DNA from: Ooceraea biroi
Taxonomy: Eukaryota; Arthropoda; Insecta; Hymenoptera; Formicidae
Assembly (NCBI RefSeq): GCF_003672135.1
Contig: NC_039517.1
Location: 5,208,001-5,272,000, forward strand
DNA length: 64,000 nucleotides
Reading direction: 5' to 3'
A program made the translations under genes and the position numbers. Every line of letters starts with the position of its first letter. Within the stretch, counting starts at the first letter, position 1. The notes under the pieces were generated by a model that worked only from the letters and a program-made list of their open reading frames with translations, was not told the DNA's origin and ran no database searches. Of the stretch, positions 35,331 to 49,559 are shown one piece after another.

Positions 35331-38300
35331 ATTCAAGTCGATAGCAAGCAAATAATCGAGCAAACTCGAGTCAACATAAAAGACTCAAATATCGGTCAAT
35401 CAAAGAGTATTAACATTCCTGTTGCTTTACTCGCGCGCATTTAGTGGCGAATAAGATCATCTGGATCCGCGCTTAATTCGCTTAATACGGAGCTCTCGTT
35501 CGACGTGAACGCGAGATGAGGATCTAACAGGCGCGTTTAGTGATAAATGTTTTCTCGGCCGGAAAGCGGAATGCCGAGGCAACGCCGTAGAAATTCCTCT
35601 GCTGCCTCGGCAGAACTCTCGAGCTCGCAGCTGGCTTCCCCGTGGTTCTACGCCAATGCAAATCGCTGCCGATGCATCACGGAGCTGTCAACCGTTCGTT
35701 GTGTTCGCGATAAAGTTTCCTCGTCCCCTCGAATGGGCCCGTGGCCCAGGGAGAAACAGGCCGGGCGAAACGACCGATATGCAACGCTCGTTGTCGTTGT
35801 CGTAATCTGGCGAACGTCGCAGAGCGAATCCGACGCGTTTACACGGATTATCTGAGAGTCGACGAGATAAAGCGTAAAGCTCACATTATTCACATTATCG
35901 GGCTGAGTCGCGAGCTGAAGCTCCACTTGCTTCCCTCCGGCCAAGCCTTCTCGAAAATATGCGTTCAAATTCGTCCAAATTGTCTCTTTCACAGTGTAAT
36001 GTGACATTAATTTAAAATCGATTATATCAAGATTTGATCTTATTGAAGTTGAAAATTTGGCAGAGTCATGTGCTCTCATGCGATGCTTTCATTCTGCTTG
36101 AATGTGCGATGCTGATCGCTGGTTTGTACGGTCGTCCTATGAAGCGCGTAACTTCGCTATGTAACACATCCTTTGATGCGATTACCAAGTATCGATTTTT
36201 GATGGGAAGCTACAAGTCGAGCGTGTAACTCCAGAATGCTCGCAGTTTCAGCTTCGACTGAATAATGTAGTGACCTAATCGGTTCCGGATAAAGTCCAGT
36301 AATATGGATCCACAGTGTGTTGCTTGATATTCTTTTCGAGCGCGCTTATGCTGGAGCGACAGAGTTCAGACAGAGAATTTAGCTGCTAAAATCGATGTCA
36401 AAATAACGCGCTACAAATTATAATAAACATTATAAATTATCAATTGTTATAAATTATCAGAAAATTATTATATTATGTATATCAGAATTGTAGATTACAC
36501 ACCATGTTCTGAATTATGTATTACATCCTATATCCTGGATCACGTATCATATATCATATTCTGAATTATATATTGCATTATACATTATAAATTACACATC
36601 TGACAGGAGAACGTCCCGTCATATCAAAAGCGATTGTGGTTATTCGCGTTATTCGCGACGTGACCGGCGAAAATTTCTATTCACACGCAACGTCATATGT
36701 ACAGAAAGTTTTTCGCACCCCGCGAGGGAGATTCCGATCAACTTCGCAACTGGAATTTATGGCAGGCTTTGGTGAATCGGGCACGCAAACGCATTATAAA
36801 ACATCACATATTTCATCGTGCGGTTTCAAGGAGTTTCAGCAATTTTTTGCCTGACCGTTGAGCTAGATCGTCGTCTCTAAATTCTTATTAAATTCTACAC
36901 GTCGAGAAAAGATCTAAATGATGAGGACCAAGAGCATTCTCTCACACACTGACGACATATATCATCAACAAAGCTCAAACGATGTTATTTTCAAAGTACA
37001 CAAATAAAATGCATTACACAACTTGTGCGTTTGCAGAGTGCGCTTTAAAATGCGATCTGGCTAGAAGGATGCACCTGCGAATGCGCAGGACGATGTCCTT
37101 TAAAAAGCGCTCACTGGCTCAGGACGGAACGAGCAAGTACGTCATTATTTCGCGCTTCCCTTAAGGGCACGGTGGCTTTTTCGCGGTAACCAGGCGGGCA
37201 AGGAAGAAGCAGTCACCGCGGCTTTCTCGTTTCTCCGGATTCGCGCGCATACGGAATTCACGAGCGCGTACGCGACCGGAATTGTTGTACTTGCACGCCG
37301 AGCGGATTGATTTCGGCCGCGCCGATCGCGCAGCGAGGATTAATTGATCGCGGGGATAAAACGGGGCCCGCCGAGCAACAGGCGCGTCAACCAACATGGT
37401 ACCCATGGCTGGTTTTTCACTTGCACAAGGAAACTAATTAAGACTCGGCTACGTTACAAGCTTGCTTCTACGGAAGCATCGTCGTCGCCGAAGCATTGAC
37501 GTCGGTACGGAGTGCGCTTTTTCTTGCGCGATGAATACGGTATCTCGGATGGATGGCGGAATTGAGATTCGCCAGGCAACGTAGAGATCCTCTTTATACG
37601 CCACCGGCATGTTTCTTCTTAACGCGGTCACCGGCACACGTAATTTAGCGGACTTTTCCGCTCACGCCAACTGGATTTATTAAGATCCGCCGTCACATGT
37701 CCATTCAATCGTCTCTACAATTTTAATAAATGACAATATTCAATTGGTCACAGATGTACTTTGTCCGTTACGCTTTCCTGTTATCATCAAGCAATCGTCA
37801 TCTTACAAATTAAGTGCATGTAATAACATTATTCACGTGTCAACAGATTTATTGAATTGTTGCCAGTCACCGATGACTGCGTCAATGAAAAAAATTTTTA
37901 AATACGAAATTTCAAGTGAAGGTATAACTTAATCAATTCCAGAGCACAATACGGTAATTACTACCGATTCGTAGGCATGAATCGACTCGCAGTGAATTGG
38001 AGACTCGAGCATGAACGTTTCATCGCATCAATCCATTCTTGCCGGCGGAGGAGGCGTTATTTACAAGGAGATGTTCCGGGAAAATGTACGCCTGGTTAAA
38101 CTTTTGGTAATAAAAAACGAGGAAAGGAGGAAGAAAGGAGGAGACCGCACGAGACGGCGAGAAATCTTCCGGCGCGACCACGACGACGTTCCATGTCGTC
38201 GGCACGCGGTCGATAGTCCAACACCGGCACCATCGGCGTAGCGTAACCGCCACCTCCACCACATTACCACCGCCGACCCGGCCGCCGCCCGCCCCCTTCG

Positions 38301-39131
38301 TAAGGTTCACCCTTGAAAGAGCTTTTCGAGGGGTGGTGTTGCTATCGACCCAACCTGCCTCTCGCGGGAGTTGTATGCTAAATTTTCAGAATCAACGTAG
38401 ACCGCGGATACGGCGCTCGCGTAACATAAACCGCACTTACGCCGAAAATAAACGCGACCGCGTATTGTGGTACCGACAATGGTCACCATGTCACCCTCGA
38501 AAAAGCTTTTTGGACATCTCGGTAAAAGGGAACACGCGTAGAAACGCGCTGCATGCGCGCCGGAAAAGCGTTTCGCAAAATACCGCTGATCATAAAGAAC
38601 CAGCCGCTCGTTTTCATTCCCGGGGGTAGCGTTGCTAAATTGTTTCTCGGAGCTGTAATTTACGTGGAATTAGCGTCGGGCGAATGCACGCACGCTTCAT
38701 TGCGACGTATCGCACGACAAAGTGCAGGTTGTCAGGAGAAAATGGCGAGTAAAATCTCGCACGATCCGAAACTGGTCCCTGCGTCTCCACGCCTCGATCG
38801 AACGATGAAATTATATTATAATCTTCGCGTGGCACGCAATCCAGTAGCTTTGTAATTTCGCTTTCGTCATTCCCGAGATTTATTTGCGAATGATAGAAAA
38901 AGTAGCTTACGTCCGCCTCAGTAGAAAATCTGCGTGACAAGTATAGCCACTTTATAGCCACTTTATATACCGTTTACATTTTATACACCGTTTACATTTT
39001 GTTTTACGTCTAGCTAATGTGTGTAATTTTTCATTCGTATTTTTATATGTATATTATATATAATTACTGTTTACATTTTATTTTACGTTTAGCCAATGTG
39101 TGTAATTTTTCATTCGTATTCTTATATATTA
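35331..39131. other. Noncoding DNA
   Basis: AT-rich low-complexity sequence at 36420-36600 contains repeated TTCTGAATTAT-type blocks. A dispersed repeat copy at 37758-37875 is annotated separately. No gene was seen. Confidence 0.5.
37758..37875 (+). repeat. Dispersed ~120-bp repeat, copy B
   Basis: It starts TACTTTGTCCGTTACGCTTT and ends CCAGTCACCGATGAC. It is the best match to copy A at the left end and shares ATTATTCACGTGTC with copy C. Confidence 0.55.
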
Positions 39132-39896
39132 TACAGGGTGTCCCGGGTTTTAACCGACAAACTGCGGGAGCATATTCTACTAGTGGAAATAAGAAAAAAT
39201 TCTTATATCGAGTTTGCTTAGAAATGCTTTCTTACAAAGTTATAAACCAATATTGAAAAGAAATATGAGATAAGTAACAACGGAACATAGTGTAGAATTT
39301 GGAAGGTCGAAGATGTTTATGTTGCGTGTATTCACATGTATTCATGTTCACTATGTTGAAACGATTCAGTATGATTGTTACTTTCACAACAGTAGCTGTT
39401 AAATTTCAATCGTCGTGTCAACTAGCAATTACTATCAGAATGCCAAAAGTGTCTTCAAATGAGGAATACACCGATATTCATTTCGTGTACGGATTCTGTG
39501 ACGGAAATGCACGAGCTGCCGTACGAGAGTATCAACGTAGATTTCCTAACAGGAGAGTACCAGACAGATTTAAAGCAACGAATTACTAATTCAGTTACTG
39601 AGATGCAACAAAATTTTCAGGAATGTCGTACCGTAACAAATTCTGTACTACGTCGATGTCTAGCTTGTATCGATGTGCAAGGACAACATTTTGAAATGCG
39701 TCACTAAATCATTGCGTAGATAATTTTTATTTTTGTGAAAAAATCCGTTGTTACTTATCTGATATTTCTTTTCAATATTGGTTTATAACTTTGTAACAAA
39801 GCATTTCTAAGCAAACTCGATATAAGAATTTTTTCTTATTTCCACTAGTAGAATATGCTCCCGCAGTTTGTCGGTTAAAACCCGGGACACCCTGTA
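39132..39896 (+). mobile_element. 765-bp internally deleted TA-target transposon
   Basis: Terminal inverted repeats of about 150 bp begin TACAGGGTGTCCCGGG at 39132 and mirror it up to 39896, nearly identical. TA flanks both sides (39130-39131 and 39897-39898). The interior retains the first part and the last part of a transposase gene, with the middle missing. The near-identity of the arms suggests a fairly young, nonautonomous copy mobilised by a full-length relative elsewhere. Confidence 0.92.
39440..39707 (+). pseudogene. Transposase remnant: DUF4817-like start joined to C-terminal end
   Basis: From ATG 39440 the frame reads MPKVSSNEEYTDIHFVYGFC and continues NGNARAAVREYQRRFPN-like. This resembles the DUF4817 helix-turn-helix-type N-terminus of insect transposases with a DDE domain. 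It stops at 39589. In another frame, LKQRITNSVTEM to VQGQHFEMRH, ending at 39707, resembles the extreme C-terminus of the same transposases. The catalytic DDE region is absent, so the remnant cannot be active. The junction lies near 39570-39580. Family assignment is from motif memory, without a search. Confidence 0.75.
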
Positions 39897-42800
39897 TATA
39901 ATCAACGTCGTGCTCCATCCTGTTTCTTTATGCTGCTATGGACCGTTGGACATCAACAATATTTTATTTTGTTCCCTCCTCCCTTGTACATTCTCTATTT
40001 TTACAGCGCAACCGATCCATCCCTCTCTCCACTCTCTCCTCTACCCGCGTCTGCACACTGTTTCCTTCGTGTCCTTGGCGGTAAATCAGGCAGCGCGAGA
40101 GGCGACACTCCGCTTCTTTATTTGCGAGTAACCCGCTGCTCTCTTCGAGAGGGTCCCGCAGATTCCCGACTGAGGAATCACAATCGGGAGGGTGGATCTC
40201 ACGGCGATCCACGGGGGTCCCCTGACCTCCTGAGGTGGGACCTCCGCTTTTCGATGCAGATTCCTGCGGTAGTTGCCTCCTTCCTCCACCTCCTTCTCTC
40301 TCTCTTCCCTGGGGAAGCAGAGCAGGAGACGGAGGAGGACATGGGCAACCGATGTGCACGTGAAACTGAAGGGGTCGGGGAAAGACCAACAAGAGGCAGC
40401 AGCGACTAACTGGTTCCCTCCATTGCTCTCTCTTTCTCTCTCTGTTTGTCTTTGTCTCGTTCTCTTTTTGTTAACTCACGTCATGCACGTGACGAATGGC
40501 AGGCGACCGATGTATTTTTTTCTCCTCGCCCAAACTCTTCTTCGGTCGTTACACGTGGACACGCGGACTCTTGCGGGTCCCCCGAAGAAAAGAAGGGCCC
40601 ACGCGCGTTAACTCGACGCTGTTGCGCAATTAGGACGAGAAGTGATGGTGGTCCTTCTTTCTGTCTCTTTATTTTTTTTTTTAATTAACGAGTTAAATAT
40701 TGCACATGTTTATTACATATATGCATGTTATTACTCTGTAAATATCTCAGTATGCTCAAAGGGATTTTGTTCCACAGTGAAATAAATATTCTAATCTACT
40801 CTACTGTGCTCTGCTCTTTCTCTCTCTTGTGTAGGTTGTCATCTCGCAATTATCATACCGCAGGAAACGCAGAGGTGGTGCATCGTGGTGCAACGTCGCG
40901 ACAATGAGGGCGGGCGCCGTTGGGGCTGCTCGCACCTACGCGGCTCGTCGTTAACCTGGATAAACTTTAATTTCAATTTAAACGTTTCGCGCGAGCGTGT
41001 GTAATCTAATTATTTATGTATTCCATTGCGTGAACAACGCGCAACTCACGTCAAGCAACAACGCGACGGTCGATCGTTGTTATCTAGACGCGAACCAATT
41101 GATTCAATTTGGAGACCGATACATATTCATGTGACACATTTGCCAAATTATTATTCACCGATGAATTTGCATAATTAGAACATTAGATGCACTCGCAGCG
41201 TGTGACAGATTATCCGTCGTTAAATCCGCTCGAAGCCACTGATCGATCTGCGTGATCAAACAATCAAATGCAATCAAATCAACGACAACATACGGCGAGA
41301 GAAGCACACCGTGCACGCAGCGAAAGATTGAGAAATATTTCCTCATTTACCTGTTTACGTACTTGTACGCGTGGTGCAGGTAGGCCACGTGAAAGACGTT
41401 AACGACTGCATATCATTACCGCCCTGTTTGCATTCTCGATTTGGTAAATTTCAGCGATCCTGAACGTCTCGGGTTTTTCCGCGTATTACGGCTAACACTG
41501 TAATCCAGGGAGGCATGGCGAATCGCTAACTAGGAGTTGGCTCAAGCGGGTTGTGTCGGTGCAACCGGTTAGTTCGCGATGGTGAACGGGCAGCTTGGCG
41601 AACTCACTCGCGCGCGCGCTCGTTCTTCCGACACATTGTCTCGCTTAACGCTGGCGCTTTGTAAAGTAAATAAAGCCCGCCGGGCTGCCGGTGTGAATCG
41701 CCGATAAATCCCTCCTGATGGCGGCTTCTTCCGGTCAGCGACGAGGCGTGCAAGAGATCGCGCATGTCCTCGAGCGCGCCGAAAAAACACGAACGAATAG
41801 GCTTTTTGCATTCATTGCAGTTGAGACAGGAGAGCATATTCTTTGCCAGAACGGGCGAATAATAACGAGATCCGAAGACAATTAACTAATTGTAAGAGAT
41901 TAAGAGAGAGAAGATGCGTTATTTATTGTGCACTCTTGAACACAGATATATTCATATCTAAAATAGTTTAAAAATAGTAAAAAGAGAAAAAATATTTCTA
42001 AATAATTCTCCAAAACGGACAATAAAATCTTGTAGTATGTACTTGTAGAAAAAAGGATAAGAGAGAAAAAGGTAAGCATTGTTTCTGTAGCGGTATATAT
42101 TATTTGACAAACCTTCGTCAGGTAAGGGTAAAGAAGGGTAGAAATAGAAAAGGGTAGAAATTTTACGAGACGCTGTTTTTAGACCAAAAGAGCGTATCGT
42201 CAATAAATTTCGATCCACACTGCACCTTCCGAAGACAAACTTAATCTTTTAAAAGACCAGAAATTTTGAAGAAAAGAAAGTTGTGAAACGTAGCAGTCAC
42301 GTAACATTCACGGTAACAAGCTTATTGTGTGACTCCGCGTGTGGCTCGTTTTCGCGTGCGACCATCGGAAAATAGTAAATCTGGTATAAAACCGGTTCTC
42401 GCGCGGGAACTCGCGTTATATTAAAATCGCGTCTTTAACGAGATCCGAGAGATAGCGGTGCTTATTAAGTGCACAGTAAGTCTGATTGCGGCGCTTTAGT
42501 TTTGTCTGTTTTAGATATTTTATCGTTACACGTGAAATGGCTTCGCACGATAAAATGAATCTTTTATTCGTAGTCATTTTATTTGCACGTCGCGGATATA
42601 TTGTGCCTTATATCGTAAGAGGCAGTTACTTGTTCCGTTCCTGTGCACGTTATGGCACGATAAAACAAAAATACAACGTGATATGATACTGCATCACGGT
42701 ATAATTTACGTTTACGGTAATGACGAGCGTAATGGAAATGCGAGAGTAAAATGAAGCTTTACTGTCTTTTGTCAGTTTATCAAGCGGATTAAATTGAGCA

Positions 42801-45800
42801 TCGCTACATTAAAAACACAGGTAATTAAGTCCAGAAAAATCAGAAACAGGTTTCGGAAAATTATAATCAACGCGGAAAAAAGCTTCATTTTTTAATTAAA
42901 TGTTTGACAAGATGTTTGATTAAAATAATTTTATATTTTAAATGATGATTCTACAGATATTACATATAATAACAATTCACAAACATCATAAAACAATACA
43001 GTAATATTTAACATTGACATAGCGAAATTATGTGTCTGTCATGTGCACTTTAACTGCATAAAGTGTTGATTATAACATTCCACGCTGCAGTGAGCGGTTT
43101 ATCACGATCCTGTTGTAGTCTCCGCCTGTAGTTAGTGAATAACTAATGTTGCAACGTAGCTGCACCCGCACTCACGCACTCACGCACTCATGCACGCACA
43201 CGTGTATGGTGGTTTCACCTGCCTCGGCGCAGAGAGAAGCAGAAGACAAAGAGAGGGTGTCGCTTTCGCCTCCTCCCCGTGGCGAACCACTGCGGAACGA
43301 GCAGCTCGGAAGCGGATCCTCTCGTAAAACGCTCCGCTTGCGAGCGGCGAGAAAAAGAATCCGACGAGGTGCGAGTGCGCTGCTCCGCTTGCAACAACGC
43401 GCGCGAGGAATGATCGCGTATAACTACCTCGACGGTGGAACGATTCGCGTGCTCTTATGCAAACGTCGCAAAAATCATCGTCGAAAAAGCAACGTTGTAA
43501 GTTACACTGTCTGACTGCACGGTCATATTTATTGTAATAAATTATGTGTGCGCATTCTGAATAAAGCTATGCTAATCATTAAATTTTTTAGATAATAATT
43601 ATATTAATTATATATTAATAATAATTATATTATTTTTGAGATGTGCTAATATATTAGAGTAATTTCGGCATAGATGAAAACACGAGAGAAATGATCAATC
43701 GCTCCAATTTCGTCACTGACCGCATAGTTGAGTTATCAGTTAGTCTGTGGTGAACTTTAGTCTAGAATCATTTCTTTTCCCTCTTTTGTTTATTATAATG
43801 TTAATTTTAAAAGCCTGTAGCAGCTTTAGCTGCTCCATGCGAGTAGATGTACGTTCCTCGCAGTACTTCTACGTCGATTTGACACCAGCAATCAAGGCAA
43901 TTAAAGTAGAATTGGAAGCGTGACCGGATTTTTGTGGGAACACGTGTCTTCGGCGAATCATAGGTTCTCAAATATTGGATTTGATAGACGACGGTATCTC
44001 CGCGATATCGCTACTCGACGTTCTTATCGATAAGCCGGCATCGCTGTCGAGTCCGTAGACCGCGAATTTTCTACGATCTACGAAACAGCGTGACGCGCTT
44101 GTTTTCCGTATTTATTGTAAAAAGGCCATTACGAGGTTGCGATACGTGACGCTTACGTGAGTCGTGTCGCGAACGCGAATGCAAATGCAGATGCAAATGC
44201 AAGTGCGAGTTGCCTCATCGTGGTCGCGAGTAACGCAACTGGAATGATGAAATGATAAGCTCGCCATAAAAGGCGGGCGGACATTATTACAGTGACACAT
44301 CGTAGACACGCATTATCGTTGCTATTCGCGCCGTATCGCGGTGATGATTGTGGCGGTAATTAAAACCTGTTCGACAAAAGCACCTCATTTAACCGGGGAG
44401 TCTACGTAATTAGTGGCAATGCTGAATGCAACTGGATTATCAAGTAGCTCACGGTCCCGCCCCCTCCTCCTCTTTCTTCCTCTCGCTAACTCCCTCGACT
44501 TCCCCTCGTATAACCCAGATTCTACGGTGAATTAATTTATTATGAACAGTCATCGCGCGAACAAACTTGGACGAGCCGCTCGAATAAGTTGCCGGAGAAA
44601 TACGTATTATTCGCGAAGCTCGCTGGAACTTCGTCCAGCACCGTTTCATTGCTCGCTAACGAGATGGGAGACGTAAGGCAAGCAGAGTCCGGTCGCCAGT
44701 TTAATAATATGATAATGATCTCCGAGATCAATATCATTAGAGAAATATCGCTGGCTGCATGCACCAAGCCTTGATTTGTCCTTTTCTTGCTTGATTCGTA
44801 TCTCTACTTTTGGTATATCATGATATTCTTTATTAATGTTTATGTGTACTTTTACTTTACTTTAATGTCAAGTATTTACTGCATTGTAATTGATTGTTAT
44901 GATGCGTTCGAGATAAGTAATATTAAATGTCACTTTTTCCTTCTCATTTTCTCTCTTCTTCTTTATTTTTATAATATGTGGAAAACATCATTCTCTAGTG
45001 GCACGTAATTCTGAGACTGTGACGTTTTCGAAACGCAAAAATCAAAATTGCAAAAACCGGGAAAAAAATCTGGATTTTAAATAATCTTTCTCGACGAACG
45101 ATGAGAAGGAAAGATAAAAACTGATAGACTTAATAATACGATGGCGCTTTTCACCGCGAGGAGATCTAATCTCTTCATCCGCAATACAACGTGTAGAGAA
45201 AGAGAAAAACAGAGAGAGAGAGGCTTAAACTTTCGTTGAGTGCCCGAAAAAAGGGGGAAAAAAGGAAAAGGGAAGAAAGACGAAGTGCACGGCCGGCGGC
45301 GTAGGTTTAAGCGCTCTCCGCCTCCGCCCTTCTCTCCTCGAGAGGGAGACCTCTGCAAACATTTTCTTTCTTTCATTAAGCCCCCTTCTTCTCACGGCTC
45401 CGAATCGCCTCCGCCATTCACGGATTTTTTCTCCCTTTTTTTTTGTCGGATCTCGACTCTCTCGAGCACGTCAAAAAGCCACCGGGGCCCCCGCGAATCC
45501 ATTTGCTAAACGGACGGACACGTCCTCCACGTCGCGGGGGCCCCCGCGTCGAGAGTGCCAAAGTACGCTTTCAACAAAGCGAACAAAGCGAAACGAGCGA
45601 AATGTACTCCCCCGCTCGCGATACCCCCTTCCCGATGGGGGCCCAACCGTGTGTCTCTCGCAAACGGTGTGTTTTTTGATCGATCGCGCCGCTGGACACG
45701 TGTGTAATGAGCGCAAACGTACATGATTGGTAGCAAAAATATAAATGTACAAGTCACGCGTAGTAGCTGAGGTAAAATTGCAGAACGATTGCACAACGAA

Positions 45801-48800
45801 TGCCTTTTATACGGATAATTTTGCAATAATGTTTCTGAAAAGGATACATTTCAATTATAAATTCGAAAAATGCGATTGAAACGAGATAAATCGTCATGTT
45901 GTTCAACGGGTCGAAACACGCTTTCGACTCGGAAACGCTTGATTGTCCGTTTCGTAATTCAGGGACCAGGGAAATAACAGAAACACGTGAGAGACCGCAG
46001 CGGGACGAACCCTCGATCATCTCGTTAATAAAATACAGTCTTCAAGTGGCAGTACCACTCTAAAACAGCAGTTCCGTACGGCTTGGCACGGGTTGTCGTG
46101 TCGGAGCCGAGTGCCTGAGATGACGAAGCGGCCGTAAAATACTCGCGGGCGGCGAGTACAGCATCGCTTTCCGATGTTGCACGGCCGATCCCGATTCATC
46201 GATAATCCGACGCGTGGTTTACCTTCTCGCAGTTGGCACGAGTCAATTATAGCGCGTTCTAATTGCGCCAGCGACGCAACGCGAGCGAGTTGTAAAAGGA
46301 ACCAGACGAGCCCGCTGAAGTATCCAAAAGGGTCAAGACGAGAAAAATCTCTCCCTCTCCCTCTCTTTCTCTCTCTCGCCTGTCTCTCTTTAGACGTCTC
46401 CCACCTGCACCACGGACGATACATCACCGCAAACGAGAGAGCTCAGCCTTTTTATTGCCTCGCCGGGCGACGATCGCGGCGAACGAGCGAAACGCGGTAA
46501 TTATTGCTGTCTGTGTATGTAAACTGGGCATATCGCTCGGAAGCCGGCTCGCAGCAGCCCGCTCTAACGCTCTCTCGACGTGCACGTAAAGTATTTAGGG
46601 AGAATATAGAACACGTCACACGTTTTCCGTAATTTTTGCGAGGGTGGAATCTGCATCAATAACCGGCGCGCTAGAGAAACTTGCAGCAACTCGTCTGTTC
46701 CCCGAGGCATACTTCCAAGTATCGTTTGTCGCCGCCGCTGCTGCAGTCTGCCGCTACATTGTTCAAGGCTTTTGTCTGCGCGGGCAATATTACGGGCAAG
46801 TGAAACGCAGAGGTCCGCGACTCCGAAACTGCACGGTCGAGGGTTAAACTTGTGGCACCGCGTAACGAAACAATCGAGAGTCACGCGAGCTCCGGGACGA
46901 TAAGATAACATCGTTCCACCAACGATCGCCGCGATTGTCGTCCCGAACGCGGCCGACAACTTTCGGCGATTTTCCGCTTGACATTTTTCGCACGAGGACT
47001 TTTTTCGTTGAGAAATCTGTCGCGTTGCAAAGTGGAGCAATATTGCGACAGACTTGAAATATCGATACTTTGGATACTCCGCGGCGATATACCCGTGAGA
47101 TCGAGGTCGAGATCGAGATCGCAACGAAATCAACAGCGCCGACGAGGATTTGTGATGCAAATATGTACAATGTGTCCGCGGCGAGCGTAATTAGGCGTTA
47201 ACGACGTCGTTGCAACGGCGGCTGCTTTAGCGGCGTACAACCGACTTTGCGGCAATCGCTCTTATCGCCGTTCATAAATATCTGATCCATCCGCTGGGAA
47301 AATTAAAGCGTGATAAAAAATGGCCGCGATGTTCAGCGAATAATCGCGCGATTCGCGCGCTCGTAAATAAGGCCGGGCGCGCGGATTTAACGAGAGAGCG
47401 CCGGTGTGGTACACGCGCCGGAAGCTGCGCGCGGCAGTCGTAAAAAGGCTGACAGATAAACGCTCGGCGCGGTTTTCGCAGCGCTTCTCTCTCGTCCCTC
47501 CGTCAGATTGCATTGGCGTAGGCGCGCGCTCATTTTTCCGGCATTTCCCTGTGATTTATGATCAATGGTATCGACCGCTCCTTTCAATTCGACACGGTTA
47601 CGTGATGCAACATGGTCATGGCCGTTTTTTCGTCGACATGGTCCCTTACCAAGGAACAATGTCGGTGCCACTTTGCATTGTCGTCACGCGCTTGTAGTAA
47701 TGCGTTATGCACGATCTTACGCTGGCATATGTCATCCATGTTTGCGTTGATCGTGATCGTGGTAGCAATGATCGTGGTCTACTCTCACGGATTCCGTTTT
47801 TTGAAAAAGATAAAGTTCGAGAGAGTAATAGTTTATTTTAAAACTTCTTTTTAACTTATTATTATAAAACTTATTTAAAACATTTATTTTGTTGATCAAA
47901 CAAATCTCTGGAGCTATCAAATTTCCACACAAAAAAGTCGCGGCAGAAAAGATTTTTCAGAACTCTCGATATTTGAATGCCAGCGAGTCGACGATTGAAA
48001 TTACGACGCACGGTGAACGTATGTACATGCGCATATGAAACGCTGATGGAATTGTGAATTACCATGATAACTGCGTTCATATAAATAACGCTCGAGTCGA
48101 TTTTTAATTCACCGCTCAACAAAACAACGCATCGCGTGCGATGCGTGACGCATGCAATGTGCATCTGCAATGTCCATACAACACTCTGTATGGACTCGAA
48201 AGTGTAGAAAGTGCAAGCAGATTCGCACAGCCGACCGGGATATTAAGCAAATAAGCATCCGCCATCCCGCGGGATAACAATGATTGCACTGTATTAAGCA
48301 CTCCCGTGCGCACACACGCGATAAAGCGTATCTACTCTACTCTACTCGCGAATAGCGGCGCATCCTGCTCGAGATCGTGTCGCACACGAGTGCAATCGCT
48401 AAAACAAATTGCAACAAAATATTCGATCGACTCGCGTGACGCAAACAAGATCGGCCTTCTCATCGGCCTAGTCTGCGTTTATAACCTGCTTCTTCAATCT
48501 GTCTCTCTTCTTTCTGTTCCCTATCTCTTTTAAGAAGGTCCAAACAGCCTTGAGAGGTCTTAAATTAATATTCTTTAACCAGTGTACTATATCGTATGGA
48601 TACGAAACTCTTATTTTCTTTAACTCTTGATAAAATCTAGCCTTTATCATGCCTAACACCGAATTTTTGTCTTTCTCCTGTTTGTATGTTAGCTTCGGTG
48701 AATCGCCGGGTGATTGTTACTTCGAACGACACGCGAGACATTGACGGATCGCCCGTTTCTCGCGTCGCGTCGCTTTTGCACGCTCGAAACAGCGGCGGAT

Positions 48801-49000
48801 CGTCAATTTTTCGTGCTCGTTAATTTCGCAGAGGATCGTCTCTCGCACGGCTCTCTCGGTGCCGCTGGCAAAGAGAGGACTTATTTAATGGGACATGGAT
48901 CCTCGCGCGCGGCTCTCAACTGTGACGACTTTCCGCCGGCGTGGATTTGCATAGGGAGAAAGAGAGAGAAAGAAACAGAGTGAGAGAGGAGAGGTCGTCG
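39897..49000. other. Noncoding DNA
   Basis: It contains an octamer repeat of the ACTCACGC type near 43172-43195, a GCAAAT-type hexamer repeat at 44176-44207, CT-rich tracts near 46352-46390, and a GAGATC-type repeat at 47096-47121. TATAAA at 42385-42390 is followed by CACA|GTAAGT near 42475, a possible but weak plus-strand first exon. No coding exon was recognised. Confidence 0.45.
44176..44207. repeat. GCAAAT-type hexanucleotide repeat
   Basis: It has about five imperfect copies of a 6-bp unit (GCAAAT, GCAGAT, GCAAGT). The unit resembles the ATGCAAAT octamer bound by POU factors, but this may be coincidence. Confidence 0.75.
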
Positions 49001-49559
49001 TGGTAGAGAGCAGAATTGCAATCAAGATTCGTCGTCCGAGCCGAACCCGGAGAAACGACGCGTTGTCTTTCCCCGGTTCTCTTTCGCATGTACACACTCT
49101 CATCTACCTTCTCTCTCTTTCTCTCCCTTTGCGCGAAGAGCAGCGAGGATGAGAACGAGGAGTCGGAATATATGCTACGCGCTCGTGGATGCTCGTTTGC
49201 AGCATTCGCAGGGAGGAGGGCCCCGACCGAGAGAAACGGGAAAGAGTCAGGCGGGGAAGAGAAAGCCCGTCGGAACGAGATGGCGAGAGGGAGAGAGCCG
49301 CTGAGGGACAGAAAGGTTGCGGGAACGAGAAGGAGAGAGAGGGAGACCCTCTCATCGATGACGGGCAAAGGAACGAGGGAACGAGACGACGGTCGTTCCG
49401 AGCCCGGCCCGGTGGAAGGAAGGCTGGTCAATGGAAGAGCGTGCGGCTATCGCGCGCGCAGCAACCCTTCTTCTAGAAAACAAAGCCGGATTCTCACCTT
49501 GATTTATCGCGGACGCTCGATATACCGAACTCCGTTCTGGCCGCGGTGTGCTGTCGCGG

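Noticed and set aside
42385..42480. TATAAA followed by CACA|GTAAGT, a possible first exon
   Set aside because: There is no initiator at the proper distance and no downstream coding exon on this strand, so it was not listed as a promoter.
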